NCBI GenBank assembly: GCA_963677015.1
Contig: OY781533.1
Span: 434,001-498,000 of the forward strand
Origin: G963556115 sp963677015
GTDB lineage: Bacteria; Planctomycetota; SZUA-567
Direction of reading: 5' to 3'
DNA: 64,000 bases
Shown here piece by piece: positions 54,295 through 62,971 of this stretch (within the stretch, counting starts at the first letter, position 1; each line of letters begins with the position of its first letter). The translations under genes were made by a program, and so were the position numbers. The notes under the pieces are model-generated. The model was not told where the DNA came from. It worked only from the letters and a program-made list of their open reading frames with translations, and made no database searches.

Positions 54295-54465
54295 ATTATA
54301 GTATATTATAATTATGAATGCAGTCAAAACAGCTTGTAGTACTGTTATAGAATATATTTGATAATTATGTACTGTTATTTGTTGTATGAAATAAGAGTAA
54401 TTTGAGACATGATATGGATGATTTTGCAAAATATTCATTTATAACCGAAAAAAAGCAAAAAGTAC

Positions 54466-54490
54466 TAAAGTTTGATTTACAAGCGGATAA
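54466..54490 (+). promoter_or_regulatory. Sigma-28-like element with short spacer
   Basis: A perfect TAAAGTTT (54466-54473) and GCGGATAA (54483-54490, 7 of 8 matches), but the spacer is 9 bases where 11 is usual. It overlaps the sigma-70-type promoter. Confidence 0.35.
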
Positions 54491-54504
54491 ACAGGTTGTA
54501 TAAT
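54476..54504 (+). promoter_or_regulatory. Sigma-70-type promoter of the giant flagellin-related gene
   Basis: TTTACA (54476-54481), a 17-base spacer, and a perfect TATAAT (54499-54504), giving a leader of about 60 bases. Confidence 0.65.
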
Positions 54505-54570
54505 GGTAATAGGTAGTAATGTAAATAATATTTACTGCTTTTGATAATGATCGGGAAATACGGGTAGCCA

Positions 54571-57500
54571 ATGGATACGTTACTCAATGAGGGCATAAAC
54601 AGCAATTCGGTGCTGGAGAATGCTAAAAGTGCCCAGAAATATTATAATGATGTTTACTCTACTCTGGATGTCTCTTTGCTGCATCCAGCGCGTGATCTCA
54701 CTGTCGGTGTTGAAGTTCAGATAGGCGATAAAGATTACGATGAGACGCAGTCCAAGACCTCGGTTGTCTCGGGTATTGCCAGTAATATAAATATTGCCAA
54801 TGTTGCCCAGGCACGGGTAGCACCGGATCTGAGTGACCTGCGCCAGGGTCAGGAATTTAATAATCATCTCCAGGCGGCAGGTAGTGGAATAGCTGAAATA
54901 CGGGATAATCTTGACCTGCTGGCGACTCAAATACAGCCTGATGAAAATTACGCTGAAAACGAGGTTGTGCAGGAGGCGGTGACAAGAATTCGCGAGATTG
55001 TTGAGAGTTCGACCTATGCCGGAAAGCCGGTATTTGTAAGTCTGGAAGATAATACAGCGCTGTCAGCTATTGATATTGCTGATGTCGGCGAGCTTACAGA
55101 AAAAAAATATGCCGAGATTCAGGGCACGATAATTGCCAATGCCGAAAGAGTGGCACTGGACAATAACAATGTCGCCATGACTAAAGGCAGTGAAACATTT
55201 ATTCTCACTCAGAGCAACAGCAATAAGGTATTTTCATTTCCTGAGTCTACTCCGTTAGATGAAATAAACAATGTTATTGCTGATTTTTCTGAAGATTCAT
55301 CTATCCATCCACTGATTTATTTTGATGCTTCCGGCACCGGTGAGCCGGAGGTGGTAACCGGTGAGGGGCAGGGTCCTGTCAAATTTGCCGGTTCATTGAG
55401 TATTGCTTCTCTTGATGGAGAACTTTTCTCTGTGCCTCTTCAGAGTTATGCTCAGGAGAGTGCTACCGGTTACAGTACCCGTGATGGCCGGGTGGTTGAA
55501 ACGGATAGTTCCTCAATGAGTATGGAGGATGATCTGGGGGAGAACAGGGTGGCGGGAACTATCAATCTGGCGGAGGATAATGTAGTTGCCGGGGTTGATA
55601 TTGACAATATGCGCTCTAGTAATCATACACTGAGTCGTTCTGAGAGGTTTAATCAGCGGCTTGCTGAGGATAGAAAAGCTGGTGACGGGTTTGCGGTTAC
55701 GCCATTGAATCCTGGAGAGTCTTCAGGAGTATTGACTGCAGGAGGTACAGCTGAGAGTGATTCAACTCAGAGTGATTATGACGCCCGAATCGCTGATGAG
55801 ATTCAGGATGTCCCAGATGAAATACAGGATGAAAACTTCGCGGATGATGCGGAGAACAGTTTATCGCCTGCGTTTGCCGCTGCGGTAACTGCTTCTGATG
55901 ATACTGGCCTCCGGACAGTATTTGGGACAGCTGACAGTTCAAATGAGGAGCAGACCACGGTTATGGAAAGAATCGTTCCAAGGCGTGGAGACGAGAACGC
56001 AGAAGATTTTTTGACTATTTCGGATGACGAATTAGCTTCTGGTGTTATTACTGAGCCTGCTGCTGTGCAGGATAATAATAATAATGAATCTTTAACAGCT
56101 GATTTGTCGGCAGGTACGAATACTCTAAGCTATGAAATACAGGTAAAATCTTCTACTGCTAATTCAAGCGAAAACGATAATACAGGTGTGCAGGATATTG
56201 CTGCTGCCGGTACTGACGGCACAGACAGTCGGGGTGCAACTTCTACTCAAATCCAAGCTTCTGCAGTTTCCGCTCAGAAGCAGAGTACTACTGAAGATTC
56301 TGCAGTCAGCACTGCTGACAGCACGACAAATACTGCTGACACGGCAACGACAGAAGCTGAAACAGCTGCTGTTGAAACTGAGAATTCTGAAATCGAGAGT
56401 AACGCTGAAGATGAAATTGATTACGGCAAAGCCAGATTTATTGGAACCAATCCGGTTAAAGAACTGGAAAATATTGAGGGAACCGTTGCTGAAACGCTTC
56501 TCTTCACTTTACGTGGAAATCGCGGTGAGCTTGATTATGTTGTCTCAGCCGGAGTCTCAGTAGATGTTCTGTCACTGGCAATTAATACCACTACGAATTT
56601 CACCGGTGTCACTGCAAATACGGCCAACGGCAGAATAAGTCTTGTCGGTGCCAGCTCTTTGCTGGAGTCATTACGTCTTTCAGCGATAAGTGCGGCATCG
56701 GCTTATGCAGCGAGCAGCAATAATGAGAATGGAAATTCTGCGTCAGATTTTGCAGATTCATCTGAGCAGGATGTCTTGGATCTGCTAATTTCTACTGAAG
56801 AGGATACTGAAACCGAGTCCGATGCCGGTGAAGTAACGAATAAATCACTGTTCAGCAGTAGGGTTAATATGGCTGATTTAGGCTTTACCCAGAGTGAAAA
56901 TGGTACGTTTACTCTTGAAGATTTTGCTGCTGCCTCCACCCCAGAGGAGCTTTCCTCAGAGCCTCAGCTGGCAAGGCAGGTTATTGCCAACAGCTACCGG
57001 TATATTGATACGGTTCAGAATAATCTTGACTCAATAAATAGCCTTAATATCCGTAATACCTATGATGCGTTGCAGCGTGTCAGCACCAATATTCTTGATA
57101 ATTCCGTTGAAGATGTGCAGACCGCTTCTGATGCGGAAACAGTTTTGAATAATATTGCTGTTGGAATCAATAATATTGTAAGTATTAATGGCGGCAGAGG
57201 TCTTAGTGATAATACGGTTGTATCTTTTAATCTGTTGAGTAATATCGATTTTGGCAGTACAGTTAATCAACCGGGAGCAGAGGTCACAGTTACTGGTAGT
57301 GAAAATAACATGTTCGGTACGCTCGCTGATTATCAATATACCGCAACGGTTAATGAAACGACCGGGGGGCAGAACGCTAATAGTGATTATGCAGCGTTAA
57401 ATGCTTATGCATACTCCGTTGCTGCGGTGCAGAGCGATAATATGCAGGTGCGCGGAATTGAGGAAGAAGATTCACTTGTGCGTTTTGACGATATGCTTGC

Positions 57501-58350
57501 TCAGGCACAGGAATCCATTACTGAAATTCAGCGTATTAATGAGGAAGGACTTCAGCGACGTGAGGATAGCCGGGAAAATATTCGCAGAGCTGAAGAACGT
57601 TATTTTACAGCTATAGAGAATGCTAAAGACACTATACGTGAATATGGCAGAAAATATGAAAGCGAGGATTACGAACGTAATACGGTACGTGAAGAGGCCT
57701 CTGAGCGGGTAGGTGCGGTTCAGGAGCGTATAAATTCGGTTTCGGAGACTGATTATACTGCACTTAGTGAGACTTTGCAGAATCTTGGAAATGTTGAAAC
57801 TGCGGTGGTTGAAAATCAGGCTGTCAGTGATACCGGAAATGTTTACAGTAGTTCTGCAGCCGATATTAATACAGAACCTGTTAATGTTGCCTGGGACGCG
57901 GATAGCATGAGTAAAGATGTCACAGCGGATAATTCACTTATTGAGACGGCTCCGGTTATGGATTCATTGACAACTCGTGAGCCGGTAGCGGTAACAGCAT
58001 CAACTGCCGGTGGAAGCTCTCCGGTTATGGCGGATGAAAAGCAAGCCCCTGAGAATGTGATAAAGCTCTTTGAAGATAAGATTGGTACTGTTATGGTACA
58101 TGATCAGGGGTATACTATCAAAGATTTGGAGGGAAGCATGGCTGAAATGCTGGAAACTGAGCCGGTCACAACTGCTTCGATACTTGATACGGCGCTGCAG
58201 GACATTGAAAATATCCGGCAGGAGGTTGCGGATCTGCAGGCGCAGGAGCTGGAAGATACAGGAGAATATCTGCTGGCGGCGCTTGAAACCTATGGCTCTG
58301 ATCAGAATGCTGCAAATCCACTGGTTATATCTGCAATGGCTCGGGCATAG
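54571..58350 (+). CDS. Giant flagellin-related protein with two IN-like motifs and a C-terminal coiled coil
   Basis: A 1259-residue, acidic Asn/Ser/Thr/Glu-rich protein. Residues about 101-155 (AGSGIAEIRDNLDLLATQI, then VVQEAVTRIREIVESSTYAGKPVF) match the D1 helix pattern of the flagellin at 9029. IN-like motifs occur at about 208-255 (TFILTQSNSNKVFSFPESTPL) and 641-693 (LLFTLRGNRGELDYVVSAG). Residues about 820-870 (YIDTVQNNLDSINSLNIRN) recall flagellin C-terminal helices. A roughly 95-residue charged coiled coil follows (about 963-1058). The canonical flagellin N-terminus (NLNAL) and the C-terminal NQLSQNALSLI type end are absent, so filament assembly is doubtful; a hook-associated or cap-like role is possible. 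The ribosome site is weak. Confidence 0.65.
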   Translation: MDTLLNEGINSNSVLENAKSAQKYYNDVYSTLDVSLLHPARDLTVGVEVQIGDKDYDETQSKTSVVSGIASNINIANVAQARVAPDLSDLRQGQEFNNHLQAAGSGIAEIRDNLDLLATQIQPDENYAENEVVQEAVTRIREIVESSTYAGKPVFVSLEDNTALSAIDIADVGELTEKKYAEIQGTIIANAERVALDNNNVAMTKGSETFILTQSNSNKVFSFPESTPLDEINNVIADFSEDSSIHPLIYFDASGTGEPEVVTGEGQGPVKFAGSLSIASLDGELFSVPLQSYAQESATGYSTRDGRVVETDSSSMSMEDDLGENRVAGTINLAEDNVVAGVDIDNMRSSNHTLSRSERFNQRLAEDRKAGDGFAVTPLNPGESSGVLTAGGTAESDSTQSDYDARIADEIQDVPDEIQDENFADDAENSLSPAFAAAVTASDDTGLRTVFGTADSSNEEQTTVMERIVPRRGDENAEDFLTISDDELASGVITEPAAVQDNNNNESLTADLSAGTNTLSYEIQVKSSTANSSENDNTGVQDIAAAGTDGTDSRGATSTQIQASAVSAQKQSTTEDSAVSTADSTTNTADTATTEAETAAVETENSEIESNAEDEIDYGKARFIGTNPVKELENIEGTVAETLLFTLRGNRGELDYVVSAGVSVDVLSLAINTTTNFTGVTANTANGRISLVGASSLLESLRLSAISAASAYAASSNNENGNSASDFADSSEQDVLDLLISTEEDTETESDAGEVTNKSLFSSRVNMADLGFTQSENGTFTLEDFAAASTPEELSSEPQLARQVIANSYRYIDTVQNNLDSINSLNIRNTYDALQRVSTNILDNSVEDVQTASDAETVLNNIAVGINNIVSINGGRGLSDNTVVSFNLLSNIDFGSTVNQPGAEVTVTGSENNMFGTLADYQYTATVNETTGGQNANSDYAALNAYAYSVAAVQSDNMQVRGIEEEDSLVRFDDMLAQAQESITEIQRINEEGLQRREDSRENIRRAEERYFTAIENAKDTIREYGRKYESEDYERNTVREEASERVGAVQERINSVSETDYTALSETLQNLGNVETAVVENQAVSDTGNVYSSSAADINTEPVNVAWDADSMSKDVTADNSLIETAPVMDSLTTREPVAVTASTAGGSSPVMADEKQAPENVIKLFEDKIGTVMVHDQGYTIKDLEGSMAEMLETEPVTTASILDTALQDIENIRQEVADLQAQELEDTGEYLLAALETYGSDQNAANPLVISAMARA

Positions 58351-58435
58351 TTATATTCATCCGGTTATAGTTTTTATATTATGCTGTTATCATCTTTTGC
58401 CATGCGGTAGCCGCAAAAGCATTTTAAGATTGATT

Positions 58436-58470
58436 AATCAGGCAGGAGGGTAATCTCCTGCCTGATTTTT
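58436..58470 (+). terminator. Rho-independent terminator of the giant flagellin-related gene
   Basis: A perfect 13-bp stem (AATCAGGCAGGAG at 58436-58448, CTCCTGCCTGATT at 58455-58467) followed by a T run. A second small hairpin (CTTTTGC/GCAAAAG) lies upstream near 58393-58420. Confidence 0.88.
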
Positions 58471-58520
58471 AATGTTGCCAAGTATTAGTGGAAATTGTAT
58501 GAATTTCAGGTCAGTGTTTG

Positions 58521-60293
58521 TTAAGAATATTCTTCGGCTGTTTCCTCGTGTTCTGTAATCTCATCTCTGGTGTCTGGAAGCAGTTTGAAAATGCTTACTA
58601 CGTTTTTAAGAGTATCTGAAAATTTTGAAATATTTTTTGCAACGTCTGCCGTCTGTCGGGCATTTGCAGTGTTCTGTTCGGTTATCTGATTTATCTGGTC
58701 AATTTTTGTGCTGATCTGGGTTATTTTAGCAGCCTGGTCATTTGACGCATGCGCAACCTTGCCGATGAGATCGGTTGATCTGGATATTTCCACATTGATG
58801 CTTTTCAGGGCTTCTGCGGTATCTGCGGCAATTTCAGCGCCATTGCTGACATTATTATTGGAGTTGGCGATAAGATTTTTGGTCTCCGCTGCAGCTTTAG
58901 CACTTCTGGCCGCGAGATTTCGCACCTCTTCAGCAACAACGGCAAATCCCTTGCCGTATTGCCCGGCACGTGCAGCTTCAACAGCTGCATTGAGTGCCAG
59001 AAGATTGGTCTGGAATGCAATGTCATCGATAGTTTTGATAATTTTGGTTATTTCTTCGGATGAATGTTGAATGTCGTTCATGGCGCTAGTAAGTGAGGCC
59101 ATATGTTTGGAACCAATATCAGCTGTTTGCTGGGCGTTACTGATCAGAGAATTAGCCTCTTGTGAGTTATTGGCATTTTGTACGGTCTGGGTGCTCACTT
59201 CGGTTATAAAAGCAGTTATTTCATTGAGTGAGTTCTCACTGTCTATAGCTCCTTCTGTCAGTGAATTACTGGCGCTGGCAAGTTCGATAGAAATATCGTT
59301 TATATCTTCGGTAGTTGAAGATACCTGCTGTAGAGTATTATGTACCTGCTGAATCATACTTTCAAGAGAGATTGATAATGAATCCTGTGAAGAACGCGGA
59401 GTAATTTTATGAGTCCAGTCTCCGTGTGAAAGCGCTTCTGCCGAAGTTACAATTTCACGTTGTGAGTTGATTATTGCCTGAATTGCATGGGCTAGAGAAC
59501 CGATTTCATCTTTACGTGATAAGAATTTCTGTTTGGTATCAGTTGAAACATCGCCTTTTTCCGCTACTACCAGCAGACTGTTAACACCTTCATGTAGAGG
59601 GTAACTGATTGATCTGATAATTTGCACGGTCAGAAAAATTGAGAGAACGGAGAGAACAGCTATTATCCCGATAAGCATATTACGCTTGGTTTTAAGGCTT
59701 GTATTAAATCCGGTGCTTATTTTGCTGATTTCGGTTACAGCGGTTTCTGATTCTTCACTTGCGACCTTCGCGGTTTGCAGCATTTGTGATATTTTGTCCA
59801 GAAGTTCAACCTGAGTTTTGAGTTGTGCTGTAGAAGAGTCCATATTTGCCACAGAGTTATCTAGTGCTATCAGAGCTTCCCGTTTCATAATTTCCTGAAT
59901 ATCACTGAGTTCATTGGCTACTTCTTCCAAGGTTTCTGAGAGGTCATCATCATCAATTTCATCAAGTTTTTCCTCGATGAGATTTGAAATGTCGGTCAGG
60001 GTCTGTGAGTTTTTCTGGATCTTCTTTTCAAGAATTTTCATCTGAGTATTGGTTGTTTCTACATTTGATGATAAAATACCACTTTTTTCAAGCAGGATTA
60101 TAAGATCCGAATTGATGTTATTAATATTATCTGCAACATAATGTGATTTCTGACGACTTATTTCTGATTTATTCTCTATCTTTGCGGCATTTTTCTCAAT
60201 AGAGGAGAAAATGTATAATGTTTGCAGAAGTATTCCAATAAGGAATACAATATTAAGAATACTATTTGAAAAAAGTTTTTTGCCGATCGTCAT
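58521..60293 (-). CDS. Methyl-accepting chemotaxis protein
   Basis: A 590-residue transducer. TM1 (about 10-32) is followed by a helical periplasmic region (about 35-205) and TM2 (about 207-228); a HAMP-like segment and the cytoplasmic signalling domain come next. The conserved hairpin tip is IDDIAFQTNLLALNAAVEAARAGQYGKGFAVVAEEVRNLA (split here into blocks IDDIAFQTNLLALNAA and EAARAGQYGKGFAVVA). The periplasmic part lacks an obvious Cache or 4HB consensus but is coiled-coil-rich. GGAG precedes the ATG. It starts 14 bases after the PilJ-type gene, in one operon. Confidence 0.93.
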   Translation of the reverse strand: MTIGKKLFSNSILNIVFLIGILLQTLYIFSSIEKNAAKIENKSEISRQKSHYVADNINNINSDLIILLEKSGILSSNVETTNTQMKILEKKIQKNSQTLTDISNLIEEKLDEIDDDDLSETLEEVANELSDIQEIMKREALIALDNSVANMDSSTAQLKTQVELLDKISQMLQTAKVASEESETAVTEISKISTGFNTSLKTKRNMLIGIIAVLSVLSIFLTVQIIRSISYPLHEGVNSLLVVAEKGDVSTDTKQKFLSRKDEIGSLAHAIQAIINSQREIVTSAEALSHGDWTHKITPRSSQDSLSISLESMIQQVHNTLQQVSSTTEDINDISIELASASNSLTEGAIDSENSLNEITAFITEVSTQTVQNANNSQEANSLISNAQQTADIGSKHMASLTSAMNDIQHSSEEITKIIKTIDDIAFQTNLLALNAAVEAARAGQYGKGFAVVAEEVRNLAARSAKAAAETKNLIANSNNNVSNGAEIAADTAEALKSINVEISRSTDLIGKVAHASNDQAAKITQISTKIDQINQITEQNTANARQTADVAKNISKFSDTLKNVVSIFKLLPDTRDEITEHEETAEEYS

Positions 60294-60307
60294 AATTATT
60301 TCTCCGG

Positions 60308-61201
60308 TTATTTTGCGGCTTCTTTTTCATATAGAAGCACAGCTTTATTCATTTCTTTCAATAGAGGAAGGTTTAAATCAGCAAGCTGCTGAATTCTTTC
60401 TCTAGGAATGTTACTGCCGCTTTCTGTTTCTGCAATATTTAGGACTGGAGTGAATTTGGTCCAGAGCTGTTCTACTGCCGCAAGCTGATCAAGTATCGCA
60501 GGCTGAGTGGTTTCAGGCAGATCCAGGGTTTTGTCACCGTTACGCAGGCCCTTGAGTGTACGGTCGAATAGTGATGCGGTCTCCTGCATATTCAGTTGAT
60601 TAGTATCCGGTTTATAACCGTATGCGATCAGCAGAAATTCTTTACTCATCTTTTGAGAGAGCATGCGCTGTTTGCCCGCAAGGTTTATCGCTGCTGCAAG
60701 TCCGGGGTTGGTTTGCAGTGTGGATTTTGTAGCCTGCTTTTCATAGAGCTTGACGCAGCGGTTCATCTCGTTGAGGATAATGGGGTTATTCTCGGCTATA
60801 AACTCGATATCTCCCGGGGTCACTTTTTTACTTTTTATTATATCTTTTATTCTGGCGTAGAACGGCTGCCAGTATTTGTTGATTTTATCGAGTTGTCTTA
60901 AAATGCGTTTGGAGCTTGTCGGAGGAAGTCCGAGTTCTTCTGAGCCATTGCGTAATCCCAGCAGCGTCTTTTCAAAAAGGTTTGAAGTTGTCTCAAGATT
61001 TTCCAGATTCTTATCATGGTCAATGTCAAGAGCAATCAGTAATACCTCTTTGCTCATTTTTTGAGTGAGCATTCGCTGGCGACCGGAGAGGTTGAGAATG
61101 GTTCCGAATTGATCTGCGGATATTTCTGTTTCTGCAGCAACAACAAGATCAGATAAGAGTAGTGAGAATATCAGTGTGGCCATTATCATCAGGGTACGCA
61201 T
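60308..61201 (-). CDS. Periplasmic protein with two PilJ-type (MCP N-terminal) domains
   Basis: A 297-residue exported protein. The signal peptide (residues 1 to about 23) ends at VVAA. Two tandem copies of the type IV pili MCP N-terminal domain (PilJ) follow: residues about 26-145 (LNLSGRQRMLTQKMSKEVLLIA) and about 165-290 (INLAGKQRMLSQKMSKEFLLIA). In PilJ and NarX-like sensors this fold sits in the periplasmic half of a membrane receptor. Here it is a free protein with no TM helix after the signal peptide. AAGGAG precedes the ATG. The MCP gene lies 14 bases downstream, suggesting a sensor-receptor pair. Confidence 0.87.
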   Translation of the reverse strand: MRTLMIMATLIFSLLLSDLVVAAETEISADQFGTILNLSGRQRMLTQKMSKEVLLIALDIDHDKNLENLETTSNLFEKTLLGLRNGSEELGLPPTSSKRILRQLDKINKYWQPFYARIKDIIKSKKVTPGDIEFIAENNPIILNEMNRCVKLYEKQATKSTLQTNPGLAAAINLAGKQRMLSQKMSKEFLLIAYGYKPDTNQLNMQETASLFDRTLKGLRNGDKTLDLPETTQPAILDQLAAVEQLWTKFTPVLNIAETESGSNIPRERIQQLADLNLPLLKEMNKAVLLYEKEAAK

Positions 61202-61674
61202 AATTTTCTCCTTGAAGAAAAATAAAATTGCTCTTAGAGGTGGTAATGCTACGTTATAAGATTTATTAACTTTATTTTGTATATAACCGTTTTGTTAAAA
61301 TCTACTTGCCAGAAAATATTCAAAACGGTCTGGATGGTAATAATGTTGCTGATACTTTATAATTAATAATGAACCGTAAAATAGAGTTTATTGTTACAAC
61401 ATAATATTAATTATATCATGCTTGATAAATGTGTAAACTTTTTTCAAAAGTTGTCAGGAATATATTTTTGTCAGATGTTTTTGGTATTTTCTTATAATAA
61501 AGTGGAGACGAATAATATCTTGAATACAGTTATTATTAATTAAAGTCATCAGGAGCTGCTATGACATTCGTGGTGTTTTGTTTCTGAGAGTGGATAATTG
61601 GATGGAATTATAAACACCGGCAATGAAAACATTCGCTGCCGGTGTTTATATGATAATGGTTATGTGTAAGTCGA
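61202..61674. other. Non-coding region with ndk terminator
   Basis: About 470 AT-rich bases. It holds the terminator-like hairpin after ndk (61610-61649) and must include the promoter of the PilJ-MCP operon. No supportable gene. Confidence 0.5.
61610..61649 (-). terminator. Terminator-like hairpin after ndk
   Basis: A perfect 13-bp stem (ATAAACACCGGCA at 61610-61622, TGCCGGTGTTTAT at 61637-61649) with an inner ATG/CAT pairing, 26 bases after the ndk stop. The T tail on the minus strand is weak. Confidence 0.7.
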
Positions 61675-62145
61675 TTAAACTGGACGCCCTTCTTCAAAAT
61701 CATGTAACCAGTGATAATCATCACGATAGGTCTCCATGATCTCATCTTTCTGAAACCACAGAGCAATCTCACGCTTCGCACTTTCGGCGGAATCGCTGCC
61801 GTGAATAAGGTTGAATCTTTTACTCATGCCCAGATCACCACGAATGGTTCCGGCCGGTGATTCTGCGCAGTTGGTTTTTCCGATAAGCTCCCGGCAGACT
61901 TCCGGAGCGTTGCTGCCTTCTATGACCATGGGTACAACCGGGCCGGAGGTAATATAATTGAGTAGGTTTTCAAAGAATGGTTTGTCTTTATGCTCGGCGT
62001 AATGTTGTTCTGCTAGTTCTCGATTGACCCGGATCATTTTCATTGCCAGAATTGAAAGTCCTTTTTTTTCCAGTCTGTTTATAATCTCTCCGATATAACC
62101 GCGGGCAACACAGTCGGGCTTGAGAATTAAAAGAGTTGTCTGCAT
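61675..62145 (-). CDS. ndk: Nucleoside-diphosphate kinase
   Basis: Ndk balances NTP and dNTP pools. The 156-residue protein starts QTTLLILKPDCVARG. The phosphorylated His115 lies in NLIHGSDSAESAKREI, and TIRGDLG precedes it. The length is about 10 residues above the common 140-145, mainly at the C-terminal HDFEEGRPV end. AAGGAG precedes the ATG. It is 25 bases downstream of the acetyltransferase gene. Confidence 0.95.
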   Translation of the reverse strand: MQTTLLILKPDCVARGYIGEIINRLEKKGLSILAMKMIRVNRELAEQHYAEHKDKPFFENLLNYITSGPVVPMVIEGSNAPEVCRELIGKTNCAESPAGTIRGDLGMSKRFNLIHGSDSAESAKREIALWFQKDEIMETYRDDYHWLHDFEEGRPV

Positions 62146-62170
62146 AGTTTCTCCTTGGTGGGTTGTAAAT

Positions 62171-62971
62171 TTACTGTTGTATAAAGTTTTTAAATAAGAT
62201 TATAATTTCATTATCTGAAATAGGATATTTAAAATCATCTCTGAGAATTGCTGCAAAATCACTGAGATCAGTTATAAGGTATTTTTCAGATTTTTGCGAG
62301 CAAATTCTGTAATACGCATTATTGCGCAGTGAGATAATGTATTCGGGGAATATTTTTGCGAGCACCAGATTTCTTACAAATGTCGCCTGTGGGTGTTTGG
62401 ATGAATAAAAATGACTCAGCTCGAAGTCCGGTTCGTAATACTGCTGTTTGCGGAAACGGTATATAATGTAAGGCGGTTCTGAATCTTTTAGCAGTTCAAG
62501 ATTATATGTGCCTGCTGATACTTCGCGCACTCTGTAAGCTTGTCCGGTTGTTGACTTATGTATACTTCCGTCGAGAGGCAGGGGTAAATTTGGTGTAAGA
62601 TAGCCATTGCCGACATCAAGCAGGTATTCCGTTGAATCATAGCGGAGTATTGTTATGCGGTGAGTGAGCGGGGTTATTTCGGTACTATTATGTAGTATTC
62701 GTGCCAGTAGAGCCGTTACGTCAAGTTGCAGCTCCTGCAGTGCCAGAAAGAGTAGTTTGTTATGCTCAAAGCAGTAACCGCCTTTACCTGAAATAACTAT
62801 TTTTTCTATCAGTGAATGTAAATCCAGCGGGAGGGGACTATGCAGAAGAACCGGTATACTGCTGAAGGGAAAGGTGGCTGGATGTCTGCATACAATATTT
62901 TTGACGCATTCGAAATCCGGCTGTGGTTTATTGATCTGCAATGCCTGGAAGTATTTAGTCAGTTTGTTCAT
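62171..62971 (-). CDS. Arylamine N-acetyltransferase family protein
   Basis: A 266-residue acetyl-CoA-dependent acetyltransferase. The Cys-His-Asp triad is visible: Cys67 in GKGGYCFEHN, His104 in PLTHRITIL and Asp119 in LLDVGNG. The block FPFSSIPVLL is the family's FENL region equivalent. The RGGYC of typical members reads KGGYC. Members acetylate arylamines or act in antibiotic assembly; the substrate is unknown. Its start overlaps the end of the GTPase gene by 17 bases, so the two are coupled. Confidence 0.88.
   Translation of the reverse strand: MNKLTKYFQALQINKPQPDFECVKNIVCRHPATFPFSSIPVLLHSPLPLDLHSLIEKIVISGKGGYCFEHNKLLFLALQELQLDVTALLARILHNSTEITPLTHRITILRYDSTEYLLDVGNGYLTPNLPLPLDGSIHKSTTGQAYRVREVSAGTYNLELLKDSEPPYIIYRFRKQQYYEPDFELSHFYSSKHPQATFVRNLVLAKIFPEYIISLRNNAYYRICSQKSEKYLITDLSDFAAILRDDFKYPISDNEIIILFKNFIQQ

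Noticed and set aside
61561..61587. Very short ORF after GGAG near 61552
   Set aside because: It is only eight codons long and sits in a region with no other sign of translation.
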